DNA of 64,000 nucleotides from Cohnella herbarum (GCF_012849095.1 NZ_CP051680.1:6010001-6074000), one strand, 5' to 3'. Numbered from the stretch's first letter, positions 48,923 to 57,458 are shown. Notes: generated by a model from the letters alone, not told the origin. A program made the numbers and translations.

Positions 48923-49159
48923 ATGGACGTCGTTCTTAAAATAATTTTGGTTATTTTCTCGTTAGGACTTATTGCAGTCGTTCTGCTGCAACGCGGTAAG
49001 AGCGCAGGCTTGTCGGGCGCAATCTCCGGCGGAGCAGAGCAGCTGTTCGGCAAACAGAAGGCCCGCGGTATCGATTTGTTCTTGCAACGCTTGACGATCG
49101 GATTGGCGGTCGGTTTCTTCATCCTTTCTTTGGTGGTTGCTTATTTCGTGAAAAACTAA
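48923..49159 (+). CDS. secG: preprotein translocase subunit SecG
   Basis: A 78-residue membrane protein with two spans (residues 3-22 and 57-75) and the conserved loop [24 protein letters not shown]. It assists SecYE in protein export. GGGAGGTG precedes the ATG. Followed by a terminator and then rnr, the usual Firmicute order. Confidence 0.96.
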   Translation: MDVVLKIILVIFSLGLIAVVLLQRGKSAGLSGAISGGAEQLFGKQKARGIDLFLQRLTIGLAVGFFILSLVVAYFVKN

Positions 49160-49173
49160 CGGGATGAGATCAG

Positions 49174-49202
49174 GCAGGGAGCGCGAGCTTCCTGCTTTTT
49201 TT
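49174..49202 (+). terminator. secG terminator
   Basis: A 9-bp stem with one G-U pair (GCAGGGAGC/GCTTCCTGC), GCGA loop and seven T. Confidence 0.92.
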
Positions 49203-49287
49203 GTGCGAATGCGCATGAGGCGGGCAGGTACATCCGGTTGCCGAGGACGCAAAGTGTGTATACTATACGTAGGACGAGGTGATACGG

Positions 49288-52272
49288 ATGCCGATGTGCA
49301 CAGAGCAGGAGCTGCTCGATTTCATGCGGGAAACCGCCTATAAACCGTTAACTTATAAAGAATTGGAAAAGCATTTCGGCATAGAGGATGCCGTTGAATT
49401 CAAAGCTTTCCTTCGCTTGCTGACCGAGATGGAGCAAGACGGCAAGATTCTGCTAACCCGTACGGATCGCTATGGCGTTCCGGAACGGATGAATTTGCTG
49501 CGGGGACGAATTCAATCCCATCCGAAAGGTTTTGCGTTCTTGATTCCGGATGACAAAGAGCATCCCGATCTCTACATTCATGCCAACGACATGAAGGGGA
49601 CGATGAACGGGGATATCGTGCTGGCGCGTGTGTCCGCCAAGAACGAGAACGGCAAGCTGGAAGGCGAGATCGTTCGCATCGTGAAGCGGGCGGTGACGCA
49701 GGTCGTCGGCGTTTTCCAGAATCACGAGAGCTACGGCTTCGTTGTACCGGACGACAAACGGATTAATAAGGATATTTTTATCCGCAGCGAAGGTTTCAAG
49801 GGCGCGGTGACCGGACAGAAGGTCGTCGTTAACATCCTTACATATCCGGAAGGACGTTCCGCGGCGGAAGGCGAGATCGTCGAAGTTCTCGGCCACAAAG
49901 ATGATCCGGGAGTCGATATCCTCAGCATCATCCGCAAGCATGGCTTGCCTGAAAGTTTCCCGGGCGACGTGCTCGAGGAAGCGGATGCGGCACCCGATAC
50001 GATTACCGAAGAGGAGATCGTGCAACAAGGGCGTCGCGACTTACGCGATAAAGTCATCGTAACGATTGACGGCGAAGATGCCAAAGATCTGGACGATGCG
50101 GTTAACGTGGAAAGATTGGCTAACGGAAATCTTGTGCTGGGCGTTCATATCGCCGACGTGAGCTATTACGTGCGCGAGAAATCGAAGCTGGATGAAGAAG
50201 CTTACAATCGGGGCTGCAGCGTCTACCTGGTGGACAGGGTAATTCCGATGCTTCCGCACCGGTTATCCAACGGAATTTGTTCCTTGAATCCGCAGGTGGA
50301 TCGACTGACGATGTCTTGCGAGATGGAATTCGAGCCGGGGACGATGAAGCAGGTTCGCCATGATATTTTCACGAGCGTTATACGGACGACGGAGAGAATG
50401 ACTTATACGAACGTCCGTAAAATATTGAACGACGAGGATCCGGAAGTGACGGAGCGATACTCCGAGCTGGTGGATACTTTTAAGCTGATGCGCGAGCTGG
50501 CAATGGGGCTTCGCGATATGCGGATGCGCCGCGGCGCGATCGATTTCGAATTCCAGGAAGCGAAGGTTATCGTCGACGAACAGGGCAAGCCGATCGAGAT
50601 CGTGAAGCGGGAGCGTTCGATCGCGGAGCAGATCATCGAAGAATTCATGCTCGTGGCGAACGAGACGGTAGCGGAGCATTTTCACTGGTTGAAGGTTCCG
50701 TTTATTTATCGGATTCATGAGGAGCCTTCTAACGAGAAACTGATGACGTTCATGCAGTTCGCGGGCAATTTCGGTTATGCCGTGCGCGGCAAAGGAAATA
50801 CCGTGCATCCGCGGGCGCTTCAGACGTTGCTCGAAGAGATTCAAGGCACGAAGGAAGAAACCGTGCTCAGCACGATGATGCTGCGTTCGATGAAACAAGC
50901 GAAGTACGACGCGGAAAGTCTCGGACATTTCGGATTGGCTGCGGAATATTACTCTCACTTTACTTCGCCGATTCGTCGTTACCCGGATTTGGCTATCCAT
51001 CGCGTTATGCGCGAGGTGCTGGAGAACGGCGGCACTTTGCCGGATAATCGCTTCGATTCATTGAACGCGCGGATGCCGGATATCGCTTCCCAATCTTCGG
51101 AGCGCGAACGCGTAGCGGTCGATGCCGAGCGGGATACCGAGAAGCTGAAGAAGGCCGAGTTCATGCTCGACAAGATCGGCGAAGAGTTCGTCGGCATTAT
51201 TAGCGGCGTAACAAGCTTCGGCATGTTCATCGAGCTGGAAAATACAGTGGAAGGCTTAATTCGTCTAAGCGATATGACGGACGATTACTACCATTTCCAT
51301 GAGCTTCATATGGCATTGATCGGCGAGCGCACGTCGAAGATATACCGGATCGGCGACGAGGTGAAAATCCGCGTCGGCCGCGTGAACATGAGCGACCATA
51401 CGATCGATTTCGAGATGGTCGACATGAAGTCGCGTAGCGGCAGCCGCGTGAGTTTCGTCGACGCGCGCGGACCGGGCGGTTTCGACCGGAAGCGGAAGAA
51501 GCTGAACGCGGCGGGTCGGTTCGTTGGCGTCGGCGGTGGCGGCGACGGAGGCCGCGGTCGCGGCGGGCGCGGCGGTAAGCCGGGCGGCGGCGCTAAAGGC
51601 GTGCGGCCGGACGATCGGGGCGCGAGCGCCGGCGATGGCGGCAAGTTCGGCGGCAACGCGCCGTCGGGCAAGGGAGGCAAGCGGAAGAAGAAGCCGATCG
51701 GCAATGGAACGTTGCCGGTGCGGGAGCCTTCTGCGGAGTCGATTGGCATACAGGCGACGCCTGTAAGTGCGGTTGTGGAAGCGGCGGGTAATGCTGCCGG
51801 ACGAACTTCGAAGCGCAAAGGTCGCGACGGAGATCGCGAGGGTATCGTTGCGGAAGCGAACGGTTCGTCGACCTCTTCGGGCGCGAATAGATCGACAGGC
51901 GGTAGAGCCCCGGGTTCGAATCCGAGATCGGAATCGAGACCGGATTCTAGAGCAGAAACAAGATCAGATGCAAGATCGGATTCGGGTACTGGTACTAGCG
52001 CGAACGGTTCTGGTGGTTCCGCATCGGCTCCGGCTAGACGCGGCAAGCTCGATATGTGGGGACTTCCACGTTCCGGTAACTATAAGCCAATCGACGATGG
52101 TACGGATGGCGGCATGTCATCCGGGTTGCGCAAAGGTCGCGGAGGCAATGGCGCCGGCGGCGCTAGCGGAGGAAACAAACGTCCTCCAAGACCGTTCACC
52201 AAAGCGGAAGCTTCGGTACCGAGATCGGGCGGAGAGAATAAGCCGAGCAAGCGTAAAAAGCCCAAAGAATAA
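49288..52272 (+). CDS. rnr: ribonuclease R with long Gly/Arg/Ser-rich tail
   Basis: A 994-residue 3'-5' exoribonuclease. It has an N-terminal winged helix (residues 1-65), cold-shock OB domains (GFAFLIPDDKEHPDLYIH, YGFVVPDDKRINKDIFI), the RNB catalytic domain with its aspartates in TIDGEDAKDLDDAVN, and an S1 domain (GIISGVTSFGMFIELENTVEGLI) ending near residue 730. After it comes a tail of about 260 residues: a GGGGDGGRGRGGRGG block, Lys/Arg clusters and a Ser/Arg/Asp repeat segment. Usual length is about 720-830. RNase R works with SmpB-tmRNA, which is encoded nearby. ATG at 49288 is 6 nt after GAGGTG; a GTG at 49279 is inside the ribosome site. Confidence 0.95.
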   Translation: MPMCTEQELLDFMRETAYKPLTYKELEKHFGIEDAVEFKAFLRLLTEMEQDGKILLTRTDRYGVPERMNLLRGRIQSHPKGFAFLIPDDKEHPDLYIHANDMKGTMNGDIVLARVSAKNENGKLEGEIVRIVKRAVTQVVGVFQNHESYGFVVPDDKRINKDIFIRSEGFKGAVTGQKVVVNILTYPEGRSAAEGEIVEVLGHKDDPGVDILSIIRKHGLPESFPGDVLEEADAAPDTITEEEIVQQGRRDLRDKVIVTIDGEDAKDLDDAVNVERLANGNLVLGVHIADVSYYVREKSKLDEEAYNRGCSVYLVDRVIPMLPHRLSNGICSLNPQVDRLTMSCEMEFEPGTMKQVRHDIFTSVIRTTERMTYTNVRKILNDEDPEVTERYSELVDTFKLMRELAMGLRDMRMRRGAIDFEFQEAKVIVDEQGKPIEIVKRERSIAEQIIEEFMLVANETVAEHFHWLKVPFIYRIHEEPSNEKLMTFMQFAGNFGYAVRGKGNTVHPRALQTLLEEIQGTKEETVLSTMMLRSMKQAKYDAESLGHFGLAAEYYSHFTSPIRRYPDLAIHRVMREVLENGGTLPDNRFDSLNARMPDIASQSSERERVAVDAERDTEKLKKAEFMLDKIGEEFVGIISGVTSFGMFIELENTVEGLIRLSDMTDDYYHFHELHMALIGERTSKIYRIGDEVKIRVGRVNMSDHTIDFEMVDMKSRSGSRVSFVDARGPGGFDRKRKKLNAAGRFVGVGGGGDGGRGRGGRGGKPGGGAKGVRPDDRGASAGDGGKFGGNAPSGKGGKRKKKPIGNGTLPVREPSAESIGIQATPVSAVVEAAGNAAGRTSKRKGRDGDREGIVAEANGSSTSSGANRSTGGRAPGSNPRSESRPDSRAETRSDARSDSGTGTSANGSGGSASAPARRGKLDMWGLPRSGNYKPIDDGTDGGMSSGLRKGRGGNGAGGASGGNKRPPRPFTKAEASVPRSGGENKPSKRKKPKE

Positions 52273-52279
52273 GCAGGAC

Positions 52280-52317
52280 AGAGTCTTCCGGACGAAATTG
52301 CCGGGAGGCTCTTTTTT
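52280..52317 (+). terminator. rnr terminator
   Basis: A 12-bp stem with two G-U pairs (AGAGTCTTCCGG/CCGGGAGGCTCT), a 9-nt loop and six T. Confidence 0.88.
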
Positions 52318-52354
52318 CGTCGAAAGATTGGCCCGAAATGACCGCGCAAACCAT

Positions 52355-52383
52355 TTTACAAACTTCGCCGTATCTTATAGGAT
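52355..52383 (+). promoter_or_regulatory. pyrB promoter
   Basis: TTTACA, 17 bp, TAGGAT, 43 bp before the pyrB ATG and after the rnr terminator. No PyrR-type attenuator hairpin pair is visible in the short leader. Confidence 0.5.
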
Positions 52384-52426
52384 AGTACTTAGTGTGTACG
52401 GAGTGACGTCGGGGAGGCAAACGAAT

Positions 52427-53362
52427 ATGAAGCAGTATTATCATGTGCTTGGAGCCAAACAGTTCGAGAAAGACGAGCTGGAAAGACTATTCGACGCGGC
52501 GCGGGAGATGGAAGGAATCGTCGCGCGCGGCGGGGATAGAAGACATGAAGGTCGAATTATGACGACGTTGTTCTTCGAAGCGAGCACGCGGACGCGGCTG
52601 TCGTTCGAGTCGGCGATGCACCGGCTTGGCGGTAACGTCATCGGCACGGAGAACGCCGCTCAATTCTCCTCCGCGATCAAGGGCGAGACGTTGGAGGACA
52701 CGATTCGGATTATCAGCGGCTATAGCGACATCATCGTTATGCGCCACACCGAGATCGGCGCGGCGAAGCGGGCAGCTCAAGTCGCGACCGTACCGGTTAT
52801 CAACGCGGGCGACGGAGCAGGCGAGCATCCGACTCAGGCGCTGCTGGACGCTTACACGATTCGCAAGGAATTCGGCAAAATCGACGGCCTGAAGATCGCG
52901 ATGGTCGGAGATCTCGCGTACGGGCGGACGGTTCACTCTCTGAGCTACATTCTGGCGAATTATCAGGATGTTATGGTGTACTACATCTCTCCGGATAATG
53001 TACGGATTCCGGACAACGTGAAGAAGTACATGGACGAGAAGGGCATCCGCTACGCGGAGACGAACGATCTGGATTCGGTCGCGGGCTCCATCGACGTGCT
53101 GTACCAGACGCGGATTCAGAAGGAGCGGTTCCCATCGGTCGAGGAGTACGAGAAGGCGTCCGGCCAATTCATCGTCGATGCCGATCTGATGAGCCGGATG
53201 AACAAGGACGCGATCGTGCTGCATCCGCTTCCTCGCGCTGGCGAGATTACGGAAGAAGTAGACTCCGATCCGCGTGCCGCGTACTTCCGCCAAGCGGTTA
53301 ACGGCTTGTACATCCGGATGGCGCTGATCGACAAGAGCATTACGGAGTCTCAGGGGAAATAA
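52427..53362 (+). CDS. pyrB: aspartate carbamoyltransferase catalytic chain, E. coli-like type
   Basis: A 311-residue ATCase. Carbamoyl-phosphate motif ASTRTRLSFE, then MRHTEIG, NAGDGAGEHPTQALLDAYTI, MVGDLAYGRTVHSLSY, QTRIQKERF and HPLPRAGEI are intact. From memory these blocks, above all GDLxYGRTVHSL and RIQKER...LHPLPR, resemble the E. coli/archaeal catalytic chain more than Bacillus PyrB. No pyrI or other pyr gene is next to it, so it is outside a pyr operon. The ATG at 52427 follows GGGGAGG by 9 nt. The frame happens to stay open far upstream through the rnr tail, but that part is not ATCase. Confidence 0.93.
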   Translation: MKQYYHVLGAKQFEKDELERLFDAAREMEGIVARGGDRRHEGRIMTTLFFEASTRTRLSFESAMHRLGGNVIGTENAAQFSSAIKGETLEDTIRIISGYSDIIVMRHTEIGAAKRAAQVATVPVINAGDGAGEHPTQALLDAYTIRKEFGKIDGLKIAMVGDLAYGRTVHSLSYILANYQDVMVYYISPDNVRIPDNVKKYMDEKGIRYAETNDLDSVAGSIDVLYQTRIQKERFPSVEEYEKASGQFIVDADLMSRMNKDAIVLHPLPRAGEITEEVDSDPRAAYFRQAVNGLYIRMALIDKSITESQGK

Positions 53363-53389
53363 TGCGAATAGGTACGGTGGTATCAAGGG

Positions 53390-53431
53390 CAACGGCGGAT
53401 GAGAATATCCGTCGTTGTTCTTTGTATTTTT
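53390..53431 (+). terminator. pyrB terminator
   Basis: An 11-bp stem with one G-U pair (CAACGGCGGAT/ATCCGTCGTTG) followed by a T-rich tail. Confidence 0.78.
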
Positions 53432-53467
53432 GGGATGCGCATCACAGAACTGTGGTATTTGCATCGA

Positions 53468-53540
53468 TAGCGGAACTGCGTGCCGTTAAACTCATCGTCT
53501 CGCCACTTCCGGCGCCGCATAGCGGCAGGGATTTCCGCTA
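53468..53540. repeat. 21-nt palindromic repeat, copies A and B
   Basis: Copy A at 53468-53488 and copy B at 53520-53540 each span 21 nt, open with TAGCGG or its complement and close with CCGTTA or CCGCTA. With two more copies beyond the IS they share the frame TARCGG-N9-CCGCTA (copy A reads so on the minus strand). An interspersed REP-like family. Confidence 0.7.
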
Positions 53541-53564
53541 ATCCATTGCACATTGCTCGAATGG

Positions 53565-54972
53565 GGTAGCGTCAAGTAGTCTGTGTAGTAGGTTTTTCCA
53601 TCGGGACGATGGATAGAAAAAATCAATTTGTTTAAGGTCGTGTGACTTGAGGCGCGTAGCTCAAGCGAAGGCGCGGGAGCTACCGCTTTATGTCCTTTGT
53701 CTTGAATATTTCTCAGTGTACATCTTCTCAAATGCTGCTTTGGTGTCCGGGTCTACAAAGCCTCGAATTGCTCTTCCGCACCATTTCTCATTGTAGTCTA
53801 GGGATTGGAGGTAGATGATTTTCTCTGCTGCTTCAATGTTAGTTAGACTATTCATTGGCTTCAGGCGCTTGCGTAACTCTTTGTTCGTCCGTTCAATGGG
53901 GTTCGAAGTGTAAATCGCAGGTCGTGTGAGTGCTGGGAACTTGTAGAAGGTCAGTAACGTCGGGAGTTGTTCCTCCCACGACTTCACTTCCTTCGGATAT
54001 TGCTTGCTCCATTTGGCTTTGAACCCATCGAAGACCGCCAAAGCTACATCGCCATCGAATGCCGTGTATACACCCTTCAAATCTTCGAGAAACTCGGTTT
54101 TATCGTTGACTCGAATTTTTGGAAAGGTACTTCTCACTTTATGGACGATACAATGCTGCACATCGGCTTGAGGATACACTGCTCGAAAAGCTTCCTCAAG
54201 TCCAGGTAGTCCGTCAAAAACGCCAACTAGTACTTCGGTTGCTCCGCGGTTCTTTAAGTCAATTAAGACCTCTTTCCAAACGTTAGAACTCTCTTGGCCA
54301 CCGACGTAAAATCCTAGAATTTGACGTATCCCTTTCTCGTCGATACCCATGACCAAGTAAACAGCCTCGCTACTGACTGTATTACGTTTGAGCTTAACAT
54401 AGAGGCCGTCCAAATAGATAACGGAGTAGCGTTTCTCTAGCGGGCGCTTCTGCCACTGTTCGATGTCCTCCATAACCGTCTGAGTAATGTTACTGATGGT
54501 GGTCGGAGAATACTGAGTACCGAACATGCTCTCGATGAACTTGGCAACTTCGCGTGTGCTCATTCCGCCTTTGTACATATGAATGATGGCCTCTTCCAGC
54601 CAGCCTTCCCTACGTTGGTAGGGTTGGAACAAACGTGTTTGAAAAGTCCCTTTACGGTCGCGAGGAACTTGGAGTTCGTTTATGGTTCCGTAACGGGTTT
54701 GGAACGTACGCTTGTAGTGACCATTACGACTGTTTCGCTGATCCTGTTGCTCGTTAAGCATGTAGTTCTTAATTTCTTCACGCATGAGCAGTTCTAGTTT
54801 CTCCTGCAACAGCTTTTTTACAGCATTTTCAAGTAGATTGTCGTACGCATTTTCGGATATAGTAGTCATCGAGTAGGGCTCCTTCTTGGTGATGTCGTAA
54901 TCCCGAGGATACCCTACTTTTTTGTTGCCTGTTAAGGCTCCAAATGTTGGTACACAGACTACTTTACATCAT
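53565..54972 (-). mobile_element. IS256-family insertion sequence
   Basis: A 1.4-kb element with one transposase gene. Terminal inverted repeats share a perfect 14-bp core AAGTAGTCTGTGTA (53574-53587) and its complement (54951-54964), with imperfect matching outside it. The 9-bp sequence CTCGAATGG flanks both ends (53556-53564 and 54973-54981), a target duplication of the size this family makes. The ends are set by this duplication and could shift by one base. Intact ends, gene and duplication point to a recent insertion. Confidence 0.93.
53688..54869 (-). CDS. IS256-family (mutator type) transposase
   Basis: A 393-residue DDE transposase. The first Asp is in VIYLDGLYVKLKR, the second in VGVFDGLPGLEEAFRAVYP followed by QHCIVHKVRS, and the Glu is in NPIERTNKELRKRLKP. 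Full length with no stop or shift, so it may be active. AAGGAG lies 9 nt before the ATG. Confidence 0.96.
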   Translation of the reverse strand: MTTISENAYDNLLENAVKKLLQEKLELLMREEIKNYMLNEQQDQRNSRNGHYKRTFQTRYGTINELQVPRDRKGTFQTRLFQPYQRREGWLEEAIIHMYKGGMSTREVAKFIESMFGTQYSPTTISNITQTVMEDIEQWQKRPLEKRYSVIYLDGLYVKLKRNTVSSEAVYLVMGIDEKGIRQILGFYVGGQESSNVWKEVLIDLKNRGATEVLVGVFDGLPGLEEAFRAVYPQADVQHCIVHKVRSTFPKIRVNDKTEFLEDLKGVYTAFDGDVALAVFDGFKAKWSKQYPKEVKSWEEQLPTLLTFYKFPALTRPAIYTSNPIERTNKELRKRLKPMNSLTNIEAAEKIIYLQSLDYNEKWCGRAIRGFVDPDTKAAFEKMYTEKYSRQRT

Positions 54973-54998
54973 CTCGAATGGAGACTGGGGACACGGAA

Positions 54999-55070
54999 TA
55001 ACGGAAATCCGTTCCGCTACCTTTTTAGAAAACCAACTTTCCTCATGAATAACGGCAGAGAATTCCGCTA
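54999..55070. repeat. 21-nt palindromic repeat, copies C and D
   Basis: Copy C at 54999-55019 (TAACGG...TTCCGCTA) and copy D at 55050-55070 (TAACGGCAG...TTCCGCTA). Same 21-nt length and ends as copies A and B on the other side of the IS. The remaining stretch 55071-55263 shows no gene. Confidence 0.7.
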
Positions 55071-55263
55071 TGATAAAACTTGTTGGAAACTGCGGGTATG
55101 AGGGCCACTTCGGCCTAACTTTTGTCGGTAATACTCAGTTTCTGTACTGTGGAGTTTGTTCGGATTTGTGAAGAAAATCAATTGATATTCGTATGTGCGT
55201 ATATGCTGATGTTCTTTTGAATGTTGTTCGGGTTCAATGCGACTTGTTCAATTCACGCCGTTG

Positions 55264-55293
55264 TTGAAGGTGCTACGGGCAGCGTGCTATAAT
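55264..55293 (+). promoter_or_regulatory. smpB promoter
   Basis: TTGAAG, 18 bp, TATAAT, with the TG of an extended -10. The ATG is 47 bp further on. Confidence 0.75.
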
Positions 55294-55340
55294 GAAGATC
55301 CGGCAATTTCGGGTATCCTAATGAAACGTGGTGAAGGAAA

Positions 55341-55823
55341 ATGGGCAAGAAAGACCAATTCGACAAGCCGTTAGCTCAGAATAAGAAGGCGTCCCATGAC
55401 TACTTCATCGAGGAAGCCATTGAAGCCGGTATGGTTCTGACAGGTACGGAGATTAAATCTCTTCGCACCGGCCGCGCGACGTTAGGCGATGCGTTCGCAA
55501 CGATCCGCAACGGCGAGATGTTCCTTCATAACATGCACATCAGCCCTTTCGAGCAAGGCAATCGTCACAATCCGGTCGATCCGACTCGGGCTCGCAAGCT
55601 CTTACTGCATAAGACCCAGATCCATAAGATGCTCGGCTCCGTTAAGCGGGACGGTTACACCCTCGTACCTCTTCGCGTCTACATCAAGAACGGCTACGCC
55701 AAATGTCTGATCGGCCTCGGTAAAGGAAAGAAGCAGTTCGACAAGCGCGAAGCCGACGCCAAGCGGGATTCTCAGCGAGACATTCAGCGTATTCTTCGCG
55801 AGAAGCAGAAGGTTAGCCGTTAG
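55341..55823 (+). CDS. smpB: SsrA-binding protein SmpB
   Basis: A 160-residue beta-barrel protein that carries tmRNA to stalled ribosomes. Conserved blocks: [46 protein letters not shown] and the basic C-terminal tail [24 protein letters not shown] precedes the ATG. It lies directly before ssrA, its RNA partner. Confidence 0.97.
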   Translation: MGKKDQFDKPLAQNKKASHDYFIEEAIEAGMVLTGTEIKSLRTGRATLGDAFATIRNGEMFLHNMHISPFEQGNRHNPVDPTRARKLLLHKTQIHKMLGSVKRDGYTLVPLRVYIKNGYAKCLIGLGKGKKQFDKREADAKRDSQRDIQRILREKQKVSR

Positions 55824-55905
55824 CGTTGTTGCTTGATCGGTATTCGTTGTAATCAAGTTTGTACCAAGACTGCCAGTAACACTTTAGGTAATAGCAAGTC
55901 GCACG

Positions 55906-55964
55906 TGTTATAATAGATGAGTAAGCTAAGCAAGCTTGATCTATAATCATCCTTCGGGGTGATT
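55906..55964 (+). promoter_or_regulatory. ssrA promoter and precursor leader
   Basis: TGTTATAAT (55906-55914) is a perfect extended -10. The ~85-nt precursor leader before mature tmRNA contains an 8-bp hairpin with a TTCG tetraloop (55945-55964), which RNase P would remove. Confidence 0.6.
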
Positions 55965-56005
55965 CCTGGAAGTCCGACCGCTTTAGCGGTGGCGACCAAC
56001 TTTTT

Positions 56006-56371
56006 GGGGGCGTTTATGGATTCGACGGGGATAGAACGAGCGTGGGTAGCGGGTAGTAGGGCTGCGTCTGCTTCACTAACGCGGAAAGCCATTTAAACGG
56101 CAAACAACAAAACAACTACGCTTTAGCAGCCTAAGAAACTGCTTGCGTGCTTCTACCTTCCATCGCCCATGTGGCAGGATAGGGGCTAACCTATAGTGGG
56201 ATACGCTAACTAGTCTCCGCCTGGGGCTGATTAGAAGAAGACAATCAGGCTGACCCGAAGGGAATCCGGTGACGGGGAGTCTCTAGGGTGACATCAAATC
56301 TGTCACTACACCCGTAGAAGCACATGTGGCGTTGTCTTCGGACAGGGGTTCGACTCCCCTCGCCTCCACCA
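56006..56371 (+). ncRNA. ssrA: transfer-messenger RNA
   Basis: A 366-nt tmRNA. The 5' end GGGGGCG pairs with CGCCTCC before the encoded ACCA, and the conserved starts TTTATGGATTCGACGGGGAT and T-arm GGTTCGACTCCCC are present. The tag reading frame runs from GGC at 56099 to TAA at 56134 and encodes GKQQNNYALAA after the alanine charged on tmRNA. The ALAA end is the usual protease signal. A second, diverged copy of its last ~85 nt lies 1.2 kb downstream. Confidence 0.97.
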
Positions 56372-56376
56372 CGAAA

Positions 56377-56403
56377 AACCCGACCGCATGAGGTCGGGTT
56401 TTT
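56377..56403 (+). terminator. ssrA terminator
   Basis: A perfect 9-bp stem (AACCCGACC/GGTCGGGTT), 6-nt loop and five T, starting 6 nt after the tmRNA CCA. Confidence 0.92.
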
Positions 56404-56753
56404 GTGTGGGCAAAATTGGGGAGTCGCCAGTCCGAAGGAGGACATTGGGGTTCGATCGCGCGGAAGGCAGCGGAGCGGACTGAGCACGCAATTCAATTCT
56501 ACCGCTAAGATTGTCATCGTCGAGTTCACTTCGTCAGCCATTTCAATCAAGAATTGAATACTCTCCTTAAGCCGCCACCATAAAAATGCGACACAAGAAA
56601 CCGACACGAAGTAGTCGCGTTTCGTTTGGGGAGCCAAAAGGAACTTGACCCTTAGGAGTGTAATGTGGTTCGTACACTTGGAGATAGCGGGTATGTATTT
56701 TCAATGAATAGGTTCTTTAATTGTTGGGAATGAATATATTGCAATTAGAGTGC

Positions 56754-56790
56754 GAGCAATCTGTACAGATTGCTCATAATTAGATATAAT
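56754..56790 (+). promoter_or_regulatory. toxin-antitoxin promoter with 22-bp palindromic operator
   Basis: A perfect 22-bp palindrome (56754-56775; arms GAGCAATCTG and CAGATTGCTC around TA). Its centre TGTACA can serve as the -35, 17 bp before a perfect TATAAT (56785-56790). A repressor bound here would cover the promoter, as expected for autoregulation by an antitoxin. Confidence 0.75.
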
Positions 56791-56812
56791 GGGAGGCAGG
56801 GAGGCGATGACG

Positions 56813-57244
56813 ATGTTTATGGAATATGGCTTCACAGAGGCAAGAAAAGACTTTACTAGTGTTATAGATCGCGTTCAGCATCTACTTCCAGTTGTGATTC
56901 AGCCTCGCAAGAAATCCGAAGAACCTACTTTTCTGTTTAAGCAAGCGGTAGTCCATCAATTATTGTCTGAGTATAAGTTTCAATGTACACTTGTGGATGA
57001 AGAAGAAGGCAGTTATGCTTATTGGCTCGACCCACTTGATATTTATGGCTATGGTGAGACTAAGGAAGATGCGATTAATTCACTCATTGATGACCTTCTC
57101 CTCTACTGTAAGGAATATACCCAAAACCCAGAACGCTATATAAGTGCCCCTAATCGCAAACATCACTTACCATATGTGTTTAAAGTGATGTGCTGCAATG
57201 ATCCTAAAGAAGTAAAGCAAATGCTAATTCCAGATGCCTCCTAG
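56813..57244 (+). CDS. putative antitoxin, Phd-like N-terminus and HicB-like C-terminus
   Basis: A 143-residue protein. The first ~45 residues (YGFTEARKDFTSVIDRVQ then LPVVIQPRKK) resemble the Phd/YefM DNA-binding fold. The middle (YAYWLDPLDIYGYGETKEDAI then LIDDLLLYC) resembles HicB antitoxins. Such a composite is unusual; neither match has been tested. It overlaps the HicA-like gene by 11 nt and lies behind a palindromic operator, so an antitoxin role is likely. I choose the ATG at 56813, 8 nt after GGGAGG; the ATG at 56807 is too close, and the one at 56789 is inside the -10. Confidence 0.65.
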   Translation: MFMEYGFTEARKDFTSVIDRVQHLLPVVIQPRKKSEEPTFLFKQAVVHQLLSEYKFQCTLVDEEEGSYAYWLDPLDIYGYGETKEDAINSLIDDLLLYCKEYTQNPERYISAPNRKHHLPYVFKVMCCNDPKEVKQMLIPDAS

Positions 57245-57458
57245 ATTTCGAGATTTAAAATCTTATTGCGATAAAAATGGGTGGGTTTTGATCGGTAATA
57301 CCGATCATTGGTATTACGAGAAGGTGCTACAGAATGGGGACATATTGAAAACGAAGGTAAGCCTTGCTGTTCATAAGGAGATACCTCGGAATATCTGGAA
57401 GAATATCCTTAAGCACCAGTTGAAAATTACTGAAAATGAGTTTAATGATAACAAATGA
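57234..57458 (+). CDS. HicA-like mRNA interferase toxin
   Basis: A 74-residue basic protein that fits the HicA double-stranded-RNA-binding fold: an N-terminal helix (RFRDLKSYCDKNGWVLIG), a strand with H25 where HicA has its catalytic His (NTDHWYYEK in place of GSHH), and the C-terminal VHKEIPRNIWKNILKHQLKITENEF, very like the HicA ending. HicA cuts mRNA. Overlaps the upstream gene, with antitoxin first, the reverse of typical hicAB. Assigned from motifs only. Confidence 0.65.
   Translation: MPPRFRDLKSYCDKNGWVLIGNTDHWYYEKVLQNGDILKTKVSLAVHKEIPRNIWKNILKHQLKITENEFNDNK

Noticed and set aside
51767..52426. A long frame in phase with pyrB covering the rnr tail and rnr-pyrB gap
   Set aside because: Translation is Arg/Ser-rich nonsense against a low-complexity gene; a clear ribosome site and ATG mark the true pyrB start at 52427, after the rnr terminator.
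56245..56637. Minus-strand open frames across the tmRNA 3' end
   Set aside because: They overlap a structured RNA and its terminator; similar frames appear at the duplicate because the sequence is copied.
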